Source: a virus. From it: DNA of 61,481 nucleotides. Below are positions 33,989 through 42,707 of the stretch, piece by piece; position 1 is the first letter of the stretch, and each line of letters opens with the position of its first letter. Under the pieces are notes generated by a model. It saw only the letters and a list, made by a program, of their open reading frames with translations, was not told where the DNA came from and did not search any database. A program made the translations under genes and the position numbers. The stretch spans positions 1 to 61,481 of IMG/VR virus record IMGVR_UViG_3300040781_000188, one strand, 5' to 3'.

Positions 33989-34230
33989 TTTCTATTCGAT
34001 ATTTATTTGAAACGTCAAAATATAAGCCTTGGATGGTAGGCACACCTGTACAAATAGGTGGTCCTGGGTATCCAACTGGGGATTTAAGACTAACTAAGGC
34101 GCCACCGGGTCAAATGTTGGCTTTACAAAAAAATGCAGAGCAGTTAACTAATGTTCAAAATGCTGAAATGAAAAAAGAATTAAGAAGGAAAAGGAATCTT
34201 ACTCCAGCAGAACTTGCTAGCGGAGCATAG
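33985..34230 (+). CDS. Small leader-tagged basic protein
   Basis: An 81-residue protein starting MISIRYLFETSKY, a full shared leader with LFE at 7-9 followed by Thr-Ser. The rest is Pro/Gly-rich and then basic (KKELRRKRNLT). It overlaps the previous stop by 4 nt. Likely internal virion protein by class. Confidence 0.6.
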   Translation: MISIRYLFETSKYKPWMVGTPVQIGGPGYPTGDLRLTKAPPGQMLALQKNAEQLTNVQNAEMKKELRRKRNLTPAELASGA

Positions 34231-34239
34231 GAGATTATA

Positions 34240-34473
34240 ATGTTATCTCTGTCTAAATATTACAACAAAATAGAAGAACGGGATATGGTTGTGATAAGAA
34301 GAATTGAACGAAAAGAATCTTATCCTCCAAAACCCGATGATGGTGAAGATGAAGTAGAAACTGTTTCAACTCCAGAAGAGGATGTTTCTGTTGTAAAAGG
34401 TAAAGAAATAAATAAAACAACTGGTGAAGAGATAGAAAAAGAACCTGTCGTAATAAGGCGAATGAAGAAATAA
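34240..34473 (+). CDS. Small leader-tagged charged protein
   Basis: A 77-residue protein starting MLSLSKYYNKIEERD, the long leader form with Glu at 12. The body is highly charged. VVIRRIERKE near the N-terminus and VVIRRMKK at the C-terminus repeat each other. Probably disordered; unknown. Confidence 0.55.
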   Translation: MLSLSKYYNKIEERDMVVIRRIERKESYPPKPDDGEDEVETVSTPEEDVSVVKGKEINKTTGEEIEKEPVVIRRMKK

Positions 34474-34494
34474 CAGTTTTGGAGGCGAACTATA

Positions 34495-34875
34495 ATGGCA
34501 AGAAAGAATCAAACTGTAAATACACAAGACTTATCGACCCTAGAATTAGCAGATCAAAACCTTACAGATAAACTAGGGGAAGCATTTGATAAAATTATTG
34601 AAAGAGATTTTGGACATTTGATGGCTCCAGAACCTATTGTAACACCATTCGGAGTGCAACATTTAGATGCACTCTTAGGTGGCGGTATAGTATCATCTGA
34701 CCCTATTCTCTTCAGCAGTACACCAGAAACAGGTAAGTCCACTTTAGCTTTTCAATTTAGTAAAGCTTTTCAAATGTTATATCCTAACTCGGTTGTTGTG
34801 TATTTAGATATTGAAGGATCTGGAAATAAGAAAGAAAGTGAATTCAGACAATCTAGACAAGAAATCTTTGATTAG
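34495..34875 (+). CDS. uvsX: UvsX/RecA-like recombinase, N-terminal part (frame-disrupted)
   Basis: A 126-residue reading frame with GGAGG upstream. Walker A is at residues 75-83 (STPETGKST), and VVVYLDIEGSG is the next conserved RecA-core strand. The frame stops at TAG 34873-34875 after QEIFD. The -1 frame resumes at 34872 with LDLNRFKHEPIVV and continues the recombinase for over 340 residues. No slippery heptamer lies here, so a one-base indel or sequencing error is most likely. Confidence 0.78.
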   Translation: MARKNQTVNTQDLSTLELADQNLTDKLGEAFDKIIERDFGHLMAPEPIVTPFGVQHLDALLGGGIVSSDPILFSSTPETGKSTLAFQFSKAFQMLYPNSVVVYLDIEGSGNKKESEFRQSRQEIFD

Positions 34876-35948
34876 ACTTAAATCGTTTTAAGCATGAACC
34901 TATCGTAGTAACTGTTGATGGTGTTTTTGAATTAATGGAACGTTTGATTCAAATTAAACAACAGTTTGAAGAAAAACTAAACAAACAGTTTTATATTGCT
35001 TTTATTTGGGATAGTATTGCGTCGACTCCTATCCCTAAAACTTTAGAAGCTGAAAATCCAAATTCTATTATTGGAGCTAAGGCTAGACAAGTTAGTTTTC
35101 TTTTGGACAAATATACTCCTCTAATTAAATTTAACAAGGTTACTTTAATTTGTATAGATCAGATTAGAGCTAATATTAAAATTGATGGCCCATATGTTCA
35201 ACAAGAGAAATCTGTTGGTACATTTAAAGATTATAAATCCGCAACTAATATTTATGCATTACAACATAGAACTCAGCAGTGGATTTTTCTAAGTAAAAAG
35301 AAAGTTTTGCCACCATCTGAAGGACTAGGTATTGATGGATGGTATATGGATATTTATACTGAGAAGAATAAACTTGCTCCGAGTCAACATGCTGTTACTT
35401 GTGTATTTGATAAAAAGACAGGCATTCATAAGTTTTGGTCTGAGTTTACATTTCTTATGGAACCTACTCCGAGTGAGAAAAAGATTTATAAGAGCTCTCC
35501 TCCTGCTTCATTATTTATGATGAAGAAAGTATCTCCAAGGGTTAAACTTGTCGTAACAGATGAACATGGAACTAAAATGTGGGAGAGTGAACCGTTCTAC
35601 AGAAAAAACGCAAATGAAAAATATGAATCAGATCCTGAATTTGCAAAATGGTTTGATTATGCTGTTCAAGTGAGTGTGTATAATAGAATTACTCAAGGTA
35701 TATTCAAATGTGATCAAGGTCAATATGATGCCGTTTCTGATGAATGTACTATTGACCCAACAGTCCATAATGTCTTAGTAGATACTTTGGGTGATGAAGA
35801 TACTGTCGGTGCAGCTCCGGAAATACAGAATGAAACGCAAGAGCCTCAGGAAGAAGTAGAACAAGTTGGTGAGGAATTTTTCCTCGGACAACCAGCTGTT
35901 GAAGCAAAATCTGGGTATAAATCTGTATTTGAATCAGATACGCCGTAA
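34872..35948 (+). CDS. uvsX: UvsX/RecA-like recombinase, C-terminal part
   Basis: This is the -1-frame continuation of the preceding ORF, with no good start codon at the junction; the first ATG is at 34935, inside the core. It holds FYIAFIWDSIASTPI (Walker B region), the conserved KARQVSFLLDKYTPLI and TLICIDQIRANI (DNA-binding loop region). The C-terminal extension is acidic (EEVEQVGEEFF). Together with the first part it would give about 484 residues. Strand-exchange function requires frame restoration. Confidence 0.75.
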   Translation, partial: LDLNRFKHEPIVVTVDGVFELMERLIQIKQQFEEKLNKQFYIAFIWDSIASTPIPKTLEAENPNSIIGAKARQVSFLLDKYTPLIKFNKVTLICIDQIRANIKIDGPYVQQEKSVGTFKDYKSATNIYALQHRTQQWIFLSKKKVLPPSEGLGIDGWYMDIYTEKNKLAPSQHAVTCVFDKKTGIHKFWSEFTFLMEPTPSEKKIYKSSPPASLFMMKKVSPRVKLVVTDEHGTKMWESEPFYRKNANEKYESDPEFAKWFDYAVQVSVYNRITQGIFKCDQGQYDAVSDECTIDPTVHNVLVDTLGDEDTVGAAPEIQNETQEPQEEVEQVGEEFFLGQPAVEAKSGYKSVFESDTP

Positions 35949-35955
35949 CCAAATT

Positions 35956-36022
35956 GAGTCGGGAAGGATTGATAGTCGTGTGTCTGACAACTCCTTCATT
36001 CTATTCTTTCCGACTCTTTTTT
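35956..36022 (+). terminator. Rho-independent terminator after the recombinase
   Basis: GAGTCGGGAA (35956-35965) pairs with TTTCCGACTC (36007-36016) with one G-T pair, enclosing inner hairpins, and is followed directly by six T residues (36017-36022). It lies between the recombinase stop and the next gene and has all parts of an intrinsic terminator. Confidence 0.85.
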
Positions 36023-36036
36023 AATGGGAGACCACA

Positions 36037-36924
36037 ATGGATGTGCCGTTTCTGAAAACCACTATCGAAGCATATATTGCAAAAAATAGAATGCGCGAAA
36101 GATTAAATAGCAATGATGTTTTTGAAGAAGTTTATTCTCTCGTTACTCTTATTCGAGAACAAGATATAGAACTATACCATAAATTATATGATACTGGTCG
36201 AATGACACAAGTGTCAATTATTGATGATTATTTAAATATGACATACCGAGAAGATGAATTAGATTCAATTAAAGAATCTATTGGGTTAGGAATTGGTTTA
36301 ACTCTTAGTGCTATTGTAATGTATTTAAAAGGCGAACCTCTTACTAGAGCAGGGTTTAAGATTTTAGATAAAATCGCTTCTGGATTTGAGAAGTTGGGGG
36401 CATTTCTATCAAGACGTGGCAGATATTGGAAATTTAGTTATGCTATTATTAGACAAAACGCTGATAAGTGTTATAAAAAATGTGGCATTAAAGAAGAAGA
36501 TATAACGAGTATGATGTATTTTTCAACAAGATCTAATACTCATAGTAAAATGCCAGCGTCTGGTAAATCCTTAGAAAAAGGAAACTGTTTGGCTGAATGT
36601 TATGTTAATTCCACTATTGAAGTTATTGTATTAACCACTAAAAGTTATTTTGTTTGTTTGAAGAAGACTGGTGATTTTTCGGTAGTTGAAAAGTTAAGAC
36701 CGGATGATACTATAAAAATTATTTCTGGGTTAAAGCTTTCTTCTGCATGTGATGAATATTACAAAGAAATGCAATATCTTTTTAAAGAATTTAATCAATT
36801 ATTAGATCATGTGTATGGAAATAATCGTGACGAGAAACAGAAGGCCCTTATTAGATTAAGAAACTCTCTTATTGAAGCCAGAAATCAAATTTCAAAAACT
36901 AACGATGTTAGACGATTTAATTAG
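36037..36924 (+). CDS. Unknown protein
   Basis: A 295-residue, mainly helical protein with GGGAG upstream. A mildly hydrophobic Gly-rich segment is at about residues 82-100 (SIGLGIGLTLSAIVMYL), and four cysteines lie between residues 145 and 190. No recognised domain. It precedes a set of small Lys/Ala-rich proteins. Confidence 0.55.
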   Translation: MDVPFLKTTIEAYIAKNRMRERLNSNDVFEEVYSLVTLIREQDIELYHKLYDTGRMTQVSIIDDYLNMTYREDELDSIKESIGLGIGLTLSAIVMYLKGEPLTRAGFKILDKIASGFEKLGAFLSRRGRYWKFSYAIIRQNADKCYKKCGIKEEDITSMMYFSTRSNTHSKMPASGKSLEKGNCLAECYVNSTIEVIVLTTKSYFVCLKKTGDFSVVEKLRPDDTIKIISGLKLSSACDEYYKEMQYLFKEFNQLLDHVYGNNRDEKQKALIRLRNSLIEARNQISKTNDVRRFN

Positions 36925-36937
36925 GAGATTTTGACAA

Positions 36938-37261
36938 ATGGAAAAGGAAGACATTAATTTTTTTGACGGACTAAGCGATGAAGAATTGATGAAGGAAAGT
37001 ATTAGTCTTATTGATTTTATGGAACCTGATGAGATTGATGAGAGTCTTCGTATGTCTATTACTAAAATAGATCGCAAGGATAAGCTTGCTCGTCTTGGCG
37101 GATCTATGGCTGCTAAATTAGCCAAGGAAAGAAACGACCCCGATTACAAAAAGATGATTAAATTTAAAAAATTATGGATTAAATACAAAGAAAAAGTAAT
37201 GAGAAAATATGGAATGCGTGGTAAGCAAGCTGCTCGTAAAGCTGCGATGAAAACTAAATAG
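36938..37261 (+). CDS. Small acidic/basic protein
   Basis: A 107-residue protein with an acidic N-terminal half (residues 1-40) and a strongly basic C-terminal half ending RKAAMKTK. This repeats, on a small scale, the charge split of the 13-16 kb proteins. Possible DNA-associated virion protein after processing; no motif recognised. Confidence 0.57.
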   Translation: MEKEDINFFDGLSDEELMKESISLIDFMEPDEIDESLRMSITKIDRKDKLARLGGSMAAKLAKERNDPDYKKMIKFKKLWIKYKEKVMRKYGMRGKQAARKAAMKTK

Positions 37262-37285
37262 TTTTTAATTTTAAGGGAGAGTATT

Positions 37286-37702
37286 ATGTCATATCAAACG
37301 TTTGTGGAGAAGAATAAGGTTAATGGTGTAGAGAAAGTAACTATCGAAGAAGCTGTTGAAAATTGGAACGCATTATCTCTTGAAGAACGTGCAGAATTAA
37401 TTCAAGAAGTGAAAGAAGAAAACGATCCCGAGCAAATTAAATTTCTTAGAGAAGTTTCTGAAAAAGCCAAAACAAAACCGGGAACTGAAGTTGGTGGATC
37501 TGGTGATGTTACAGGTGATGACCTTACAGTTAAAAAAGGTGGTAAAGGCGAAGACATTGTTGATGATCCTAATGCTTCCACATCGAATGTATTAAAGGTT
37601 GCACAAGCTGCCGGTATTGGTGCTGGAGTTGGTGCTATGTCTTTAGCTAAGAAACTTCGTAGAGAGCAGGCTTCCGAATCTAAAACTTCTGGGAATGAAT
37701 AA
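37286..37702 (+). CDS. SLEERAEL-family protein, copy 1
   Basis: A 138-residue protein paralogous to its downstream neighbour: both start MSYQT and carry the acidic segment LSLEERAELIxEVKE (about residues 31-47), and both end with a Gly/Ala helix plus KKLR (here GAGVGAMSLAKKLRR). The middle is Gly/Asp/Lys-rich linker. Probably a processed internal or ejection-type protein; inferred. Confidence 0.6.
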   Translation: MSYQTFVEKNKVNGVEKVTIEEAVENWNALSLEERAELIQEVKEENDPEQIKFLREVSEKAKTKPGTEVGGSGDVTGDDLTVKKGGKGEDIVDDPNASTSNVLKVAQAAGIGAGVGAMSLAKKLRREQASESKTSGNE

Positions 37703-37729
37703 TTTATAACAAATTATTATGGGGGAATT

Positions 37730-38503
37730 ATGTCATATCAAACATTATTGGAAAATTTGAAAACTGGTGAAGAAGTTGTTACTGAAGAAGTTGAAATTAA
37801 CGAACTTACTTTAGGTTGGTTATGTCTCTCTCTCGAAGAGCGTGCAGAACTGATTAAAGAAGTAAAAGAAAAAGGCACAGATTTTACAAAGCAACTTCTT
37901 AGAGAAATTGTTGAAGATGCTAAAGCTAATCAAGAAGTTTACGAAGCACGTTATATGCCAGCTGAAGAATGGGATAAACTAGAGGCTGCTGCCAGAGACA
38001 CTGCTAAACGTATTCCAAAAGAAGAATGGGGTAAAACTTTAAAGAAGGTAGATGATAGAATTGATGCTGATCAAGCCCTAACTAAAAAACTTAGTAATGT
38101 CCCGCTTATAGGTAAAACAGCGAAAAACTTCGGAAGTGGCGCAGGTTCGGCAGAGGCTGGAATTAAAGCAGCTAGGGCGACTAATGCTCTTGGTGCTTCT
38201 CCGGAAACAAGTACTAGGGTTGGTATAAAAGTTGCACGTGGAGTCGAAGGTGCAAAAGAAGCCGCAGATGCTGTGAAAGGTGCTGCTGGTAAAGTGGGAT
38301 CAGCTATTTCTGGCGCTGCTAGTAAAGCTGCTAGTAAAGCTGAAGATGTTGGTGAGAAACTTGCTGATTTTGCTAAAGAAAAAGGTGGTAAAACGGGAGC
38401 CATTATTGGGGCATCCACTGCTGCCGGATTAGGTGCTCTTGCTTTAGCTAAGAAACTTCGTGCTAAGAAGGCGGAAAGTTCTCCCGCTGCAGCTGCGAAA
38501 TAG
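37730..38503 (+). CDS. SLEERAEL-family protein, copy 2 (longer)
   Basis: A 257-residue paralogue of the previous gene. It starts MSYQTLLEN, has LSLEERAELIKEVKE at about 33-47, a longer Ala/Lys/Gly-rich middle with repeated AASKAASKAEDVGEKL-like segments, and the common C-terminus GLGALALAKKLRAKK. The extra ~120 residues suggest repeat expansion. Ends in an Ala run. Confidence 0.6.
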   Translation: MSYQTLLENLKTGEEVVTEEVEINELTLGWLCLSLEERAELIKEVKEKGTDFTKQLLREIVEDAKANQEVYEARYMPAEEWDKLEAAARDTAKRIPKEEWGKTLKKVDDRIDADQALTKKLSNVPLIGKTAKNFGSGAGSAEAGIKAARATNALGASPETSTRVGIKVARGVEGAKEAADAVKGAAGKVGSAISGAASKAASKAEDVGEKLADFAKEKGGKTGAIIGASTAAGLGALALAKKLRAKKAESSPAAAAK

Positions 38504-38516
38504 ATTGATTTTAATA

Positions 38517-38536
38517 GGGGAGGTTAACGCCTCCCC
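38517..38536 (+). terminator. GC-rich hairpin after 37730-38503
   Basis: GGGGAGG (38517-38523) pairs perfectly with CCTCCCC (38530-38536) around a 6-nt loop. An A/T-rich tract without a clear T-run follows. Likely transcript end or 3' stabiliser. Confidence 0.5.
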
Positions 38537-38568
38537 GATAAAATTAAATTCAAAAGTTATATAGAAAT

Positions 38569-38599
38569 AGTTTTATTATACTTATAATATAATAAAACT
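38569..38599 (+). promoter_or_regulatory. Perfect 12-bp AT palindrome upstream of the Cas4-like gene
   Basis: AGTTTTATTATA (38569-38580) and TATAATAAAACT (38588-38599) are perfect inverted copies around CTTATAA. The centre contains TATAAT, so this could be a -10 box inside an operator, a bidirectional promoter, or an AU hairpin in the leader of the 38619 gene. Function inferred only. Confidence 0.45.
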
Positions 38600-38618
38600 T
38601 AAACAGGAGGTCTTGTTT

Positions 38619-39596
38619 GTGCCGAATGAATTTAGTGATGTAGTCAAAATAATCAGTGGAGAGAATGACGATAATATTGCAAGTAAAATTAGTGGTAATC
38701 AACCACCGGTAAAACATGATGAACCTATTGAAGTGGAAGAAAAAATTATTGTTGATGAGCGACGAATGCCATTTGATGTTGCCACATTTGCTAGAGAAGT
38801 TGCGGATAAATCAGAAAATAAAAATCGAGTGTATGCACAAGTCGCGTCCAATATTAATGCCTATGACGTTTCAGATAATTGTATCCGAAAGATTGTTTAT
38901 AAATTATTAAAAACTCCCGTTCAATCATTTGGCGATAAATGGCTACCTGTTCTTTTTAGGGCCACGTTAGGTTCTGCTTGTCATGATTTTATACAAGGTA
39001 TAAGTAAACAATTTACTGAAAGTGAAATATCATTAAAAATACCTTCTATAAGATTTAGTGGACGATTAGATAATTTAATCGGAAATAATGTACTTGTTGA
39101 AATAAAAAGTTGTACGTTTGAAGATTATAATAAAATTATAAAGAATCAAAGACCAAGAGTTTCTGATTTTAATCAGGTGATGACATATAAATATATTTTA
39201 GAAAATCATTTAGAAGAAGCTAAAGATAAATCTATTAAAGTAAGATCAAATAAACCTTCTCTTGATAAGTATAAGATAGACACTATACAATTTCTTTATT
39301 TAGCACATGATTTAACGACTAGCGATATTGAAGATTTATCCACTGCCTTGAAACTTATTAAGTCTGTTAAGAAGTTGTTAAATTCTAAACGTAATCCATT
39401 TTATTTCATAACAAGCTTAGTTGTCGATACTAATTGTTTTGATGAAACTCCATATATTAATTATATTAAAGATAAAATATCTCAAATTAATCATTATGTT
39501 GATACTAATAAATTGCCGCCTGCCGAAGATAAATATGTGAATAGATCTCAATGTTTCTTTTGCATCTATTCCCCTATATGTGACATTAAAAAGTGA
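38619..39596 (+). CDS. Cas4/RecB-like PD-(D/E)xK nuclease
   Basis: About 325 residues from GTG 38619, with AGGAGG 8 nt upstream. GSACHDFIQG supplies the N-terminal His, RFSGRLDNLIG the Asp, and NVLVEIKSCTFEDY the E-x-K of the nuclease core, followed by a Gln/Tyr motif (FNQVMTYKY). The C-terminus has RSQCFFCIYSPICDI and an N-terminal Cys lies at SDNCIRK, a four-Cys iron-sulphur arrangement as in Cas4. Probably a DNA-end-processing exonuclease for replication or recombination. Confidence 0.8.
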   Translation: MPNEFSDVVKIISGENDDNIASKISGNQPPVKHDEPIEVEEKIIVDERRMPFDVATFAREVADKSENKNRVYAQVASNINAYDVSDNCIRKIVYKLLKTPVQSFGDKWLPVLFRATLGSACHDFIQGISKQFTESEISLKIPSIRFSGRLDNLIGNNVLVEIKSCTFEDYNKIIKNQRPRVSDFNQVMTYKYILENHLEEAKDKSIKVRSNKPSLDKYKIDTIQFLYLAHDLTTSDIEDLSTALKLIKSVKKLLNSKRNPFYFITSLVVDTNCFDETPYINYIKDKISQINHYVDTNKLPPAEDKYVNRSQCFFCIYSPICDIKK

Positions 39597-39608
39597 TGTG
39601 GTGATATA

Positions 39609-40499
39609 ATGAATATAGATAGATTGTGTGAACATCTTGAAAAGAATTTAGATCTTACTGAGTTTATTTTTGAAGTTTCACCAAGTCGTTCCCCATTACT
39701 TAAAGAGATAGAAACCAATTTTGATATTATAAGAAAAAGTTTAGTGTCTAATAATGAATCAAACAGAAGAGTTATTTTAAAACAAGTAACATTGTTAAGA
39801 AAGAATATCAAAGCTTTCACAGGTATTAATGCTGTGTATTTTTCGATTAAACCTGATTTATTTAACGCATATGTCCATACTAAATATAAAAACATTCTTC
39901 CTAAGTTATTCTCCAAAGAAAATGTTTCTAAATTTAGTGGTATAAAAGCTGAAGAATCTCCAAAATATATTGAAGGAGTATATATTGTCTTTGGTGATAA
40001 ATTAATCAAAGAAATATCACCAAGACAGTCGACATCTATATTGTTACATGAAATTGGGCACATCTATCAATATACATCAAAGATGTCATATATCACTCCA
40101 TGGATATTAAAAAATACAAGTCAATTTGCTATACTTGGGACTCTTATAAATCCAGTTACTATACCTGTCGCATTATTGTTATTTGGTTTTGCTAGAACTC
40201 TTACATTTTTTGATCATGTTGGTGAATTTAAAAGTGACGAATACGCTGTCAAATATGGGTACGGTGATGAGATGGCGAAAGTAATGTATAAATTTAGTCA
40301 ATATTATAAGAAACCCAAAGAATCATCTTGGTTAAGATCAACTGTTGCATTTATTAAAAATATATTTTCTCTTTCAACGCATCCAGAAGAAACAAAAAGA
40401 GTTTGTGCTATTATAGATAAAATGAAAAAAGATTATAAGAAGAAATACCCAAAGATGTCCAAGGAGATATCGACGATTTATGCAGATATTAAGTGCTAA
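39609..40499 (+). CDS. M48-like membrane zinc metallopeptidase
   Basis: A 296-residue protein with the zinc motif HEIGH at residues 147-151 and the downstream EFKSDEYAVKYG ligand motif, plus STHPEETKRV near the end, all typical of M48 peptidases. Between them is a hydrophobic segment (LINPVTIPVALLLFGFA), a likely membrane anchor. It overlaps no neighbour. The substrate is unknown; a virion-borne peptidase or an envelope target are both possible. Confidence 0.8.
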   Translation: MNIDRLCEHLEKNLDLTEFIFEVSPSRSPLLKEIETNFDIIRKSLVSNNESNRRVILKQVTLLRKNIKAFTGINAVYFSIKPDLFNAYVHTKYKNILPKLFSKENVSKFSGIKAEESPKYIEGVYIVFGDKLIKEISPRQSTSILLHEIGHIYQYTSKMSYITPWILKNTSQFAILGTLINPVTIPVALLLFGFARTLTFFDHVGEFKSDEYAVKYGYGDEMAKVMYKFSQYYKKPKESSWLRSTVAFIKNIFSLSTHPEETKRVCAIIDKMKKDYKKKYPKMSKEISTIYADIKC

Positions 40500-40517
40500 T
40501 TTCTAAGGGGTAAAATA

Positions 40518-42695
40518 ATGAATTTGACAGGAAACCTACTGTATTCTAAAGCTACTGCTGGATTGAGAGATCCTAAAAATATTATAAAGGATAACCAGTT
40601 TAAATTAGTTTATATATACCCCATGTTGATAGATAGTAAGTTACAAGGAGAATATGGTAACATGTTGCGGGATTTCATGGCCGTCTCAATGTTGAAAGAG
40701 ATATTTGTAAGTAATGCTCTTAACATTGTTGCTATGGCGTCTAATGATTATCCTCTATCTGATGAGCGTGGGAATAAAATCGATACTCATGCGATGATTA
40801 GTAAAACTGTCGCAACTGGTTATCCTGGAATGGATAAGGACACTGAACGGCAGACTTTAGAAATACCAAGCAATCGTCCAAAAGTAGACCCGTATGAATT
40901 GAAGCAAAGAATACAAGAAAAAACAGCAATGATTAAAAAGTATTTAGCAACAGAACCTCGAATGAAAACTCTTAATCCTTATGTTGAATTAATTACTTTG
41001 GAAAATATGATTGATGTACCAGTTATTGTTGGAACAAAAGCTTATCCATCGGATACATTATCTCTAGCATTTTTAATATCTGTTGCTTTAGCTCATGGTA
41101 GACGTCTTGATAATAGAAATGATATAGATTATATTTTTAGAGTTATGAGAAATATAGATCCTGCAGATTCTTCTTCTCTTTTTGTTGGAATGGTAAATAA
41201 AACTCAGAAGAAACAAACAGGAGCTATTCTTAATTGGATTGAAAACTCTAATAGTAAAGTTGCCGGGATTACTAGAGCTGCTGATAAATATTTATTGAAA
41301 CCAATGGCTAGATTTACAGGATTAAGTAAACCAGAACCTACTGCCATATATGTTAAAGATAGAACAAATGCTAGAGAACAGACTTTTAAAGATTTTGTCA
41401 CAGCTTCGGCTGATCAATCTAGAAGGGGTCAATTTGATATATTGAATGTACTGAAATCAGATATTGATGATTTACAATTATATTTCAAATTTATGACTGA
41501 ACCTGCTCTTTTAGCTAATCAGTTTGGGTTAAAGAAAGATTATTCTCAATTAAAAACTGCTACACAAAAAATTTCTGTAACTGCGCGAGGAATCTTTGAA
41601 GAAATGGAGCATACATTTGCTTCATATATGAGTACGATTGGTAACGCGTATATGCAATCTTGCGCGATGTTAATGTGGCCGCATCAAACAGATTTAGATT
41701 ATGTGTCACTTAAAGGTGCTATAATAGATAATGAGATGTTTTCTGATTTATTTAAAGCGACAGAAGAAGTCGCAAAATCAGTTGAACAACATTTTCATCA
41801 AGGTACACCACAAGAAAGAGAAAATGATGTTAAAGTACTATCTAAAATTTGTTCTAAGACCTTAGGTGATGTACAAAAGAGGATACAACGATTAGGTGAA
41901 AGTGTAGCAGAAAATAGAATTGTTAGTCCATATTATACTCTTGAAGATTTTAATAATTTTGCTGAAAAAGCATTAGATGCTATGAGTGAATTTTCAACTC
42001 AAATATCTATAATGCAAAAACAAGTTACTAAAGTAATGAACGCATCAGAAGAAATATTAGGACCGAAAGGAATAGATGGTATTATAACTTCTCATGTTGA
42101 TGAATTTTTCACAAAAGTTCAATCTAAAGTATGGCCAGATCGAAATAACAGTTCATTTAAGATTAATAAATATGATACGGGAGAAGATTATCCTAATGAT
42201 AAGGCTTCTATAATTGATGATGATAATGTCATTACTAATACAGTGAATCGATTTCGAGAAGGAACTGCTAATTGGTTTAAAATGTTATATATGTATTCCT
42301 TAATGGAAGCAATTTGTAAATTTTCAACAGTGATTGATATATCCTTAGAAACTGTCAAGAATGATGCGTTAGATTTGCCTAACTATTCATTAGTCATTCC
42401 GCTAGAGACAGTAGCTATGTTACACGCTGCTGTTATTGCAAAGAATTGGCGAACTATGATAAAAAGTGAAGAATCACAAAATACTAACTTGACAGACAAT
42501 TATATTAAGGGTATAGTAAAATTTGTAACTAAGAGATTAGATATCCCGAACCTTTTTGTGATAGACACAAAAAAGAATCAAATCTTTTATAAGTTACAAT
42601 ACATGAGTGTAGTACATAAATCAAATTTGAATACTTTTAAGACATTTGTAGCAACAATGACATCAACAGAATTAGAGAATAGGAACTCATATTAA
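40518..42695 (+). CDS. Large structural-type protein, unidentified
   Basis: A 725-residue, mostly helical protein without enzyme motifs. It heads a block of large genes leading to the tail-tube and baseplate genes, with 12- to 30-bp spacers. Size, lack of motifs and position suggest a virion component. Not recognised. Confidence 0.58.
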   Translation: MNLTGNLLYSKATAGLRDPKNIIKDNQFKLVYIYPMLIDSKLQGEYGNMLRDFMAVSMLKEIFVSNALNIVAMASNDYPLSDERGNKIDTHAMISKTVATGYPGMDKDTERQTLEIPSNRPKVDPYELKQRIQEKTAMIKKYLATEPRMKTLNPYVELITLENMIDVPVIVGTKAYPSDTLSLAFLISVALAHGRRLDNRNDIDYIFRVMRNIDPADSSSLFVGMVNKTQKKQTGAILNWIENSNSKVAGITRAADKYLLKPMARFTGLSKPEPTAIYVKDRTNAREQTFKDFVTASADQSRRGQFDILNVLKSDIDDLQLYFKFMTEPALLANQFGLKKDYSQLKTATQKISVTARGIFEEMEHTFASYMSTIGNAYMQSCAMLMWPHQTDLDYVSLKGAIIDNEMFSDLFKATEEVAKSVEQHFHQGTPQERENDVKVLSKICSKTLGDVQKRIQRLGESVAENRIVSPYYTLEDFNNFAEKALDAMSEFSTQISIMQKQVTKVMNASEEILGPKGIDGIITSHVDEFFTKVQSKVWPDRNNSSFKINKYDTGEDYPNDKASIIDDDNVITNTVNRFREGTANWFKMLYMYSLMEAICKFSTVIDISLETVKNDALDLPNYSLVIPLETVAMLHAAVIAKNWRTMIKSEESQNTNLTDNYIKGIVKFVTKRLDIPNLFVIDTKKNQIFYKLQYMSVVHKSNLNTFKTFVATMTSTELENRNSY

Positions 42696-42707
42696 GGGAG
42701 TCAAACC

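Noticed and set aside
34495-34935. A second programmed frameshift or an intron in the recombinase gene
   Set aside because: No slippery heptamer, SD-like element or stem was found at 34860-34880, and the 60-nt gap between frames still encodes recombinase sequence, so no intron fits. An indel is the simpler reading.
38071-38418. An Ala/Pro/Ser-rich minus-strand ORF
   Set aside because: It is the antisense shadow of the Ala/Lys/Gly-rich end of the 37730 gene.
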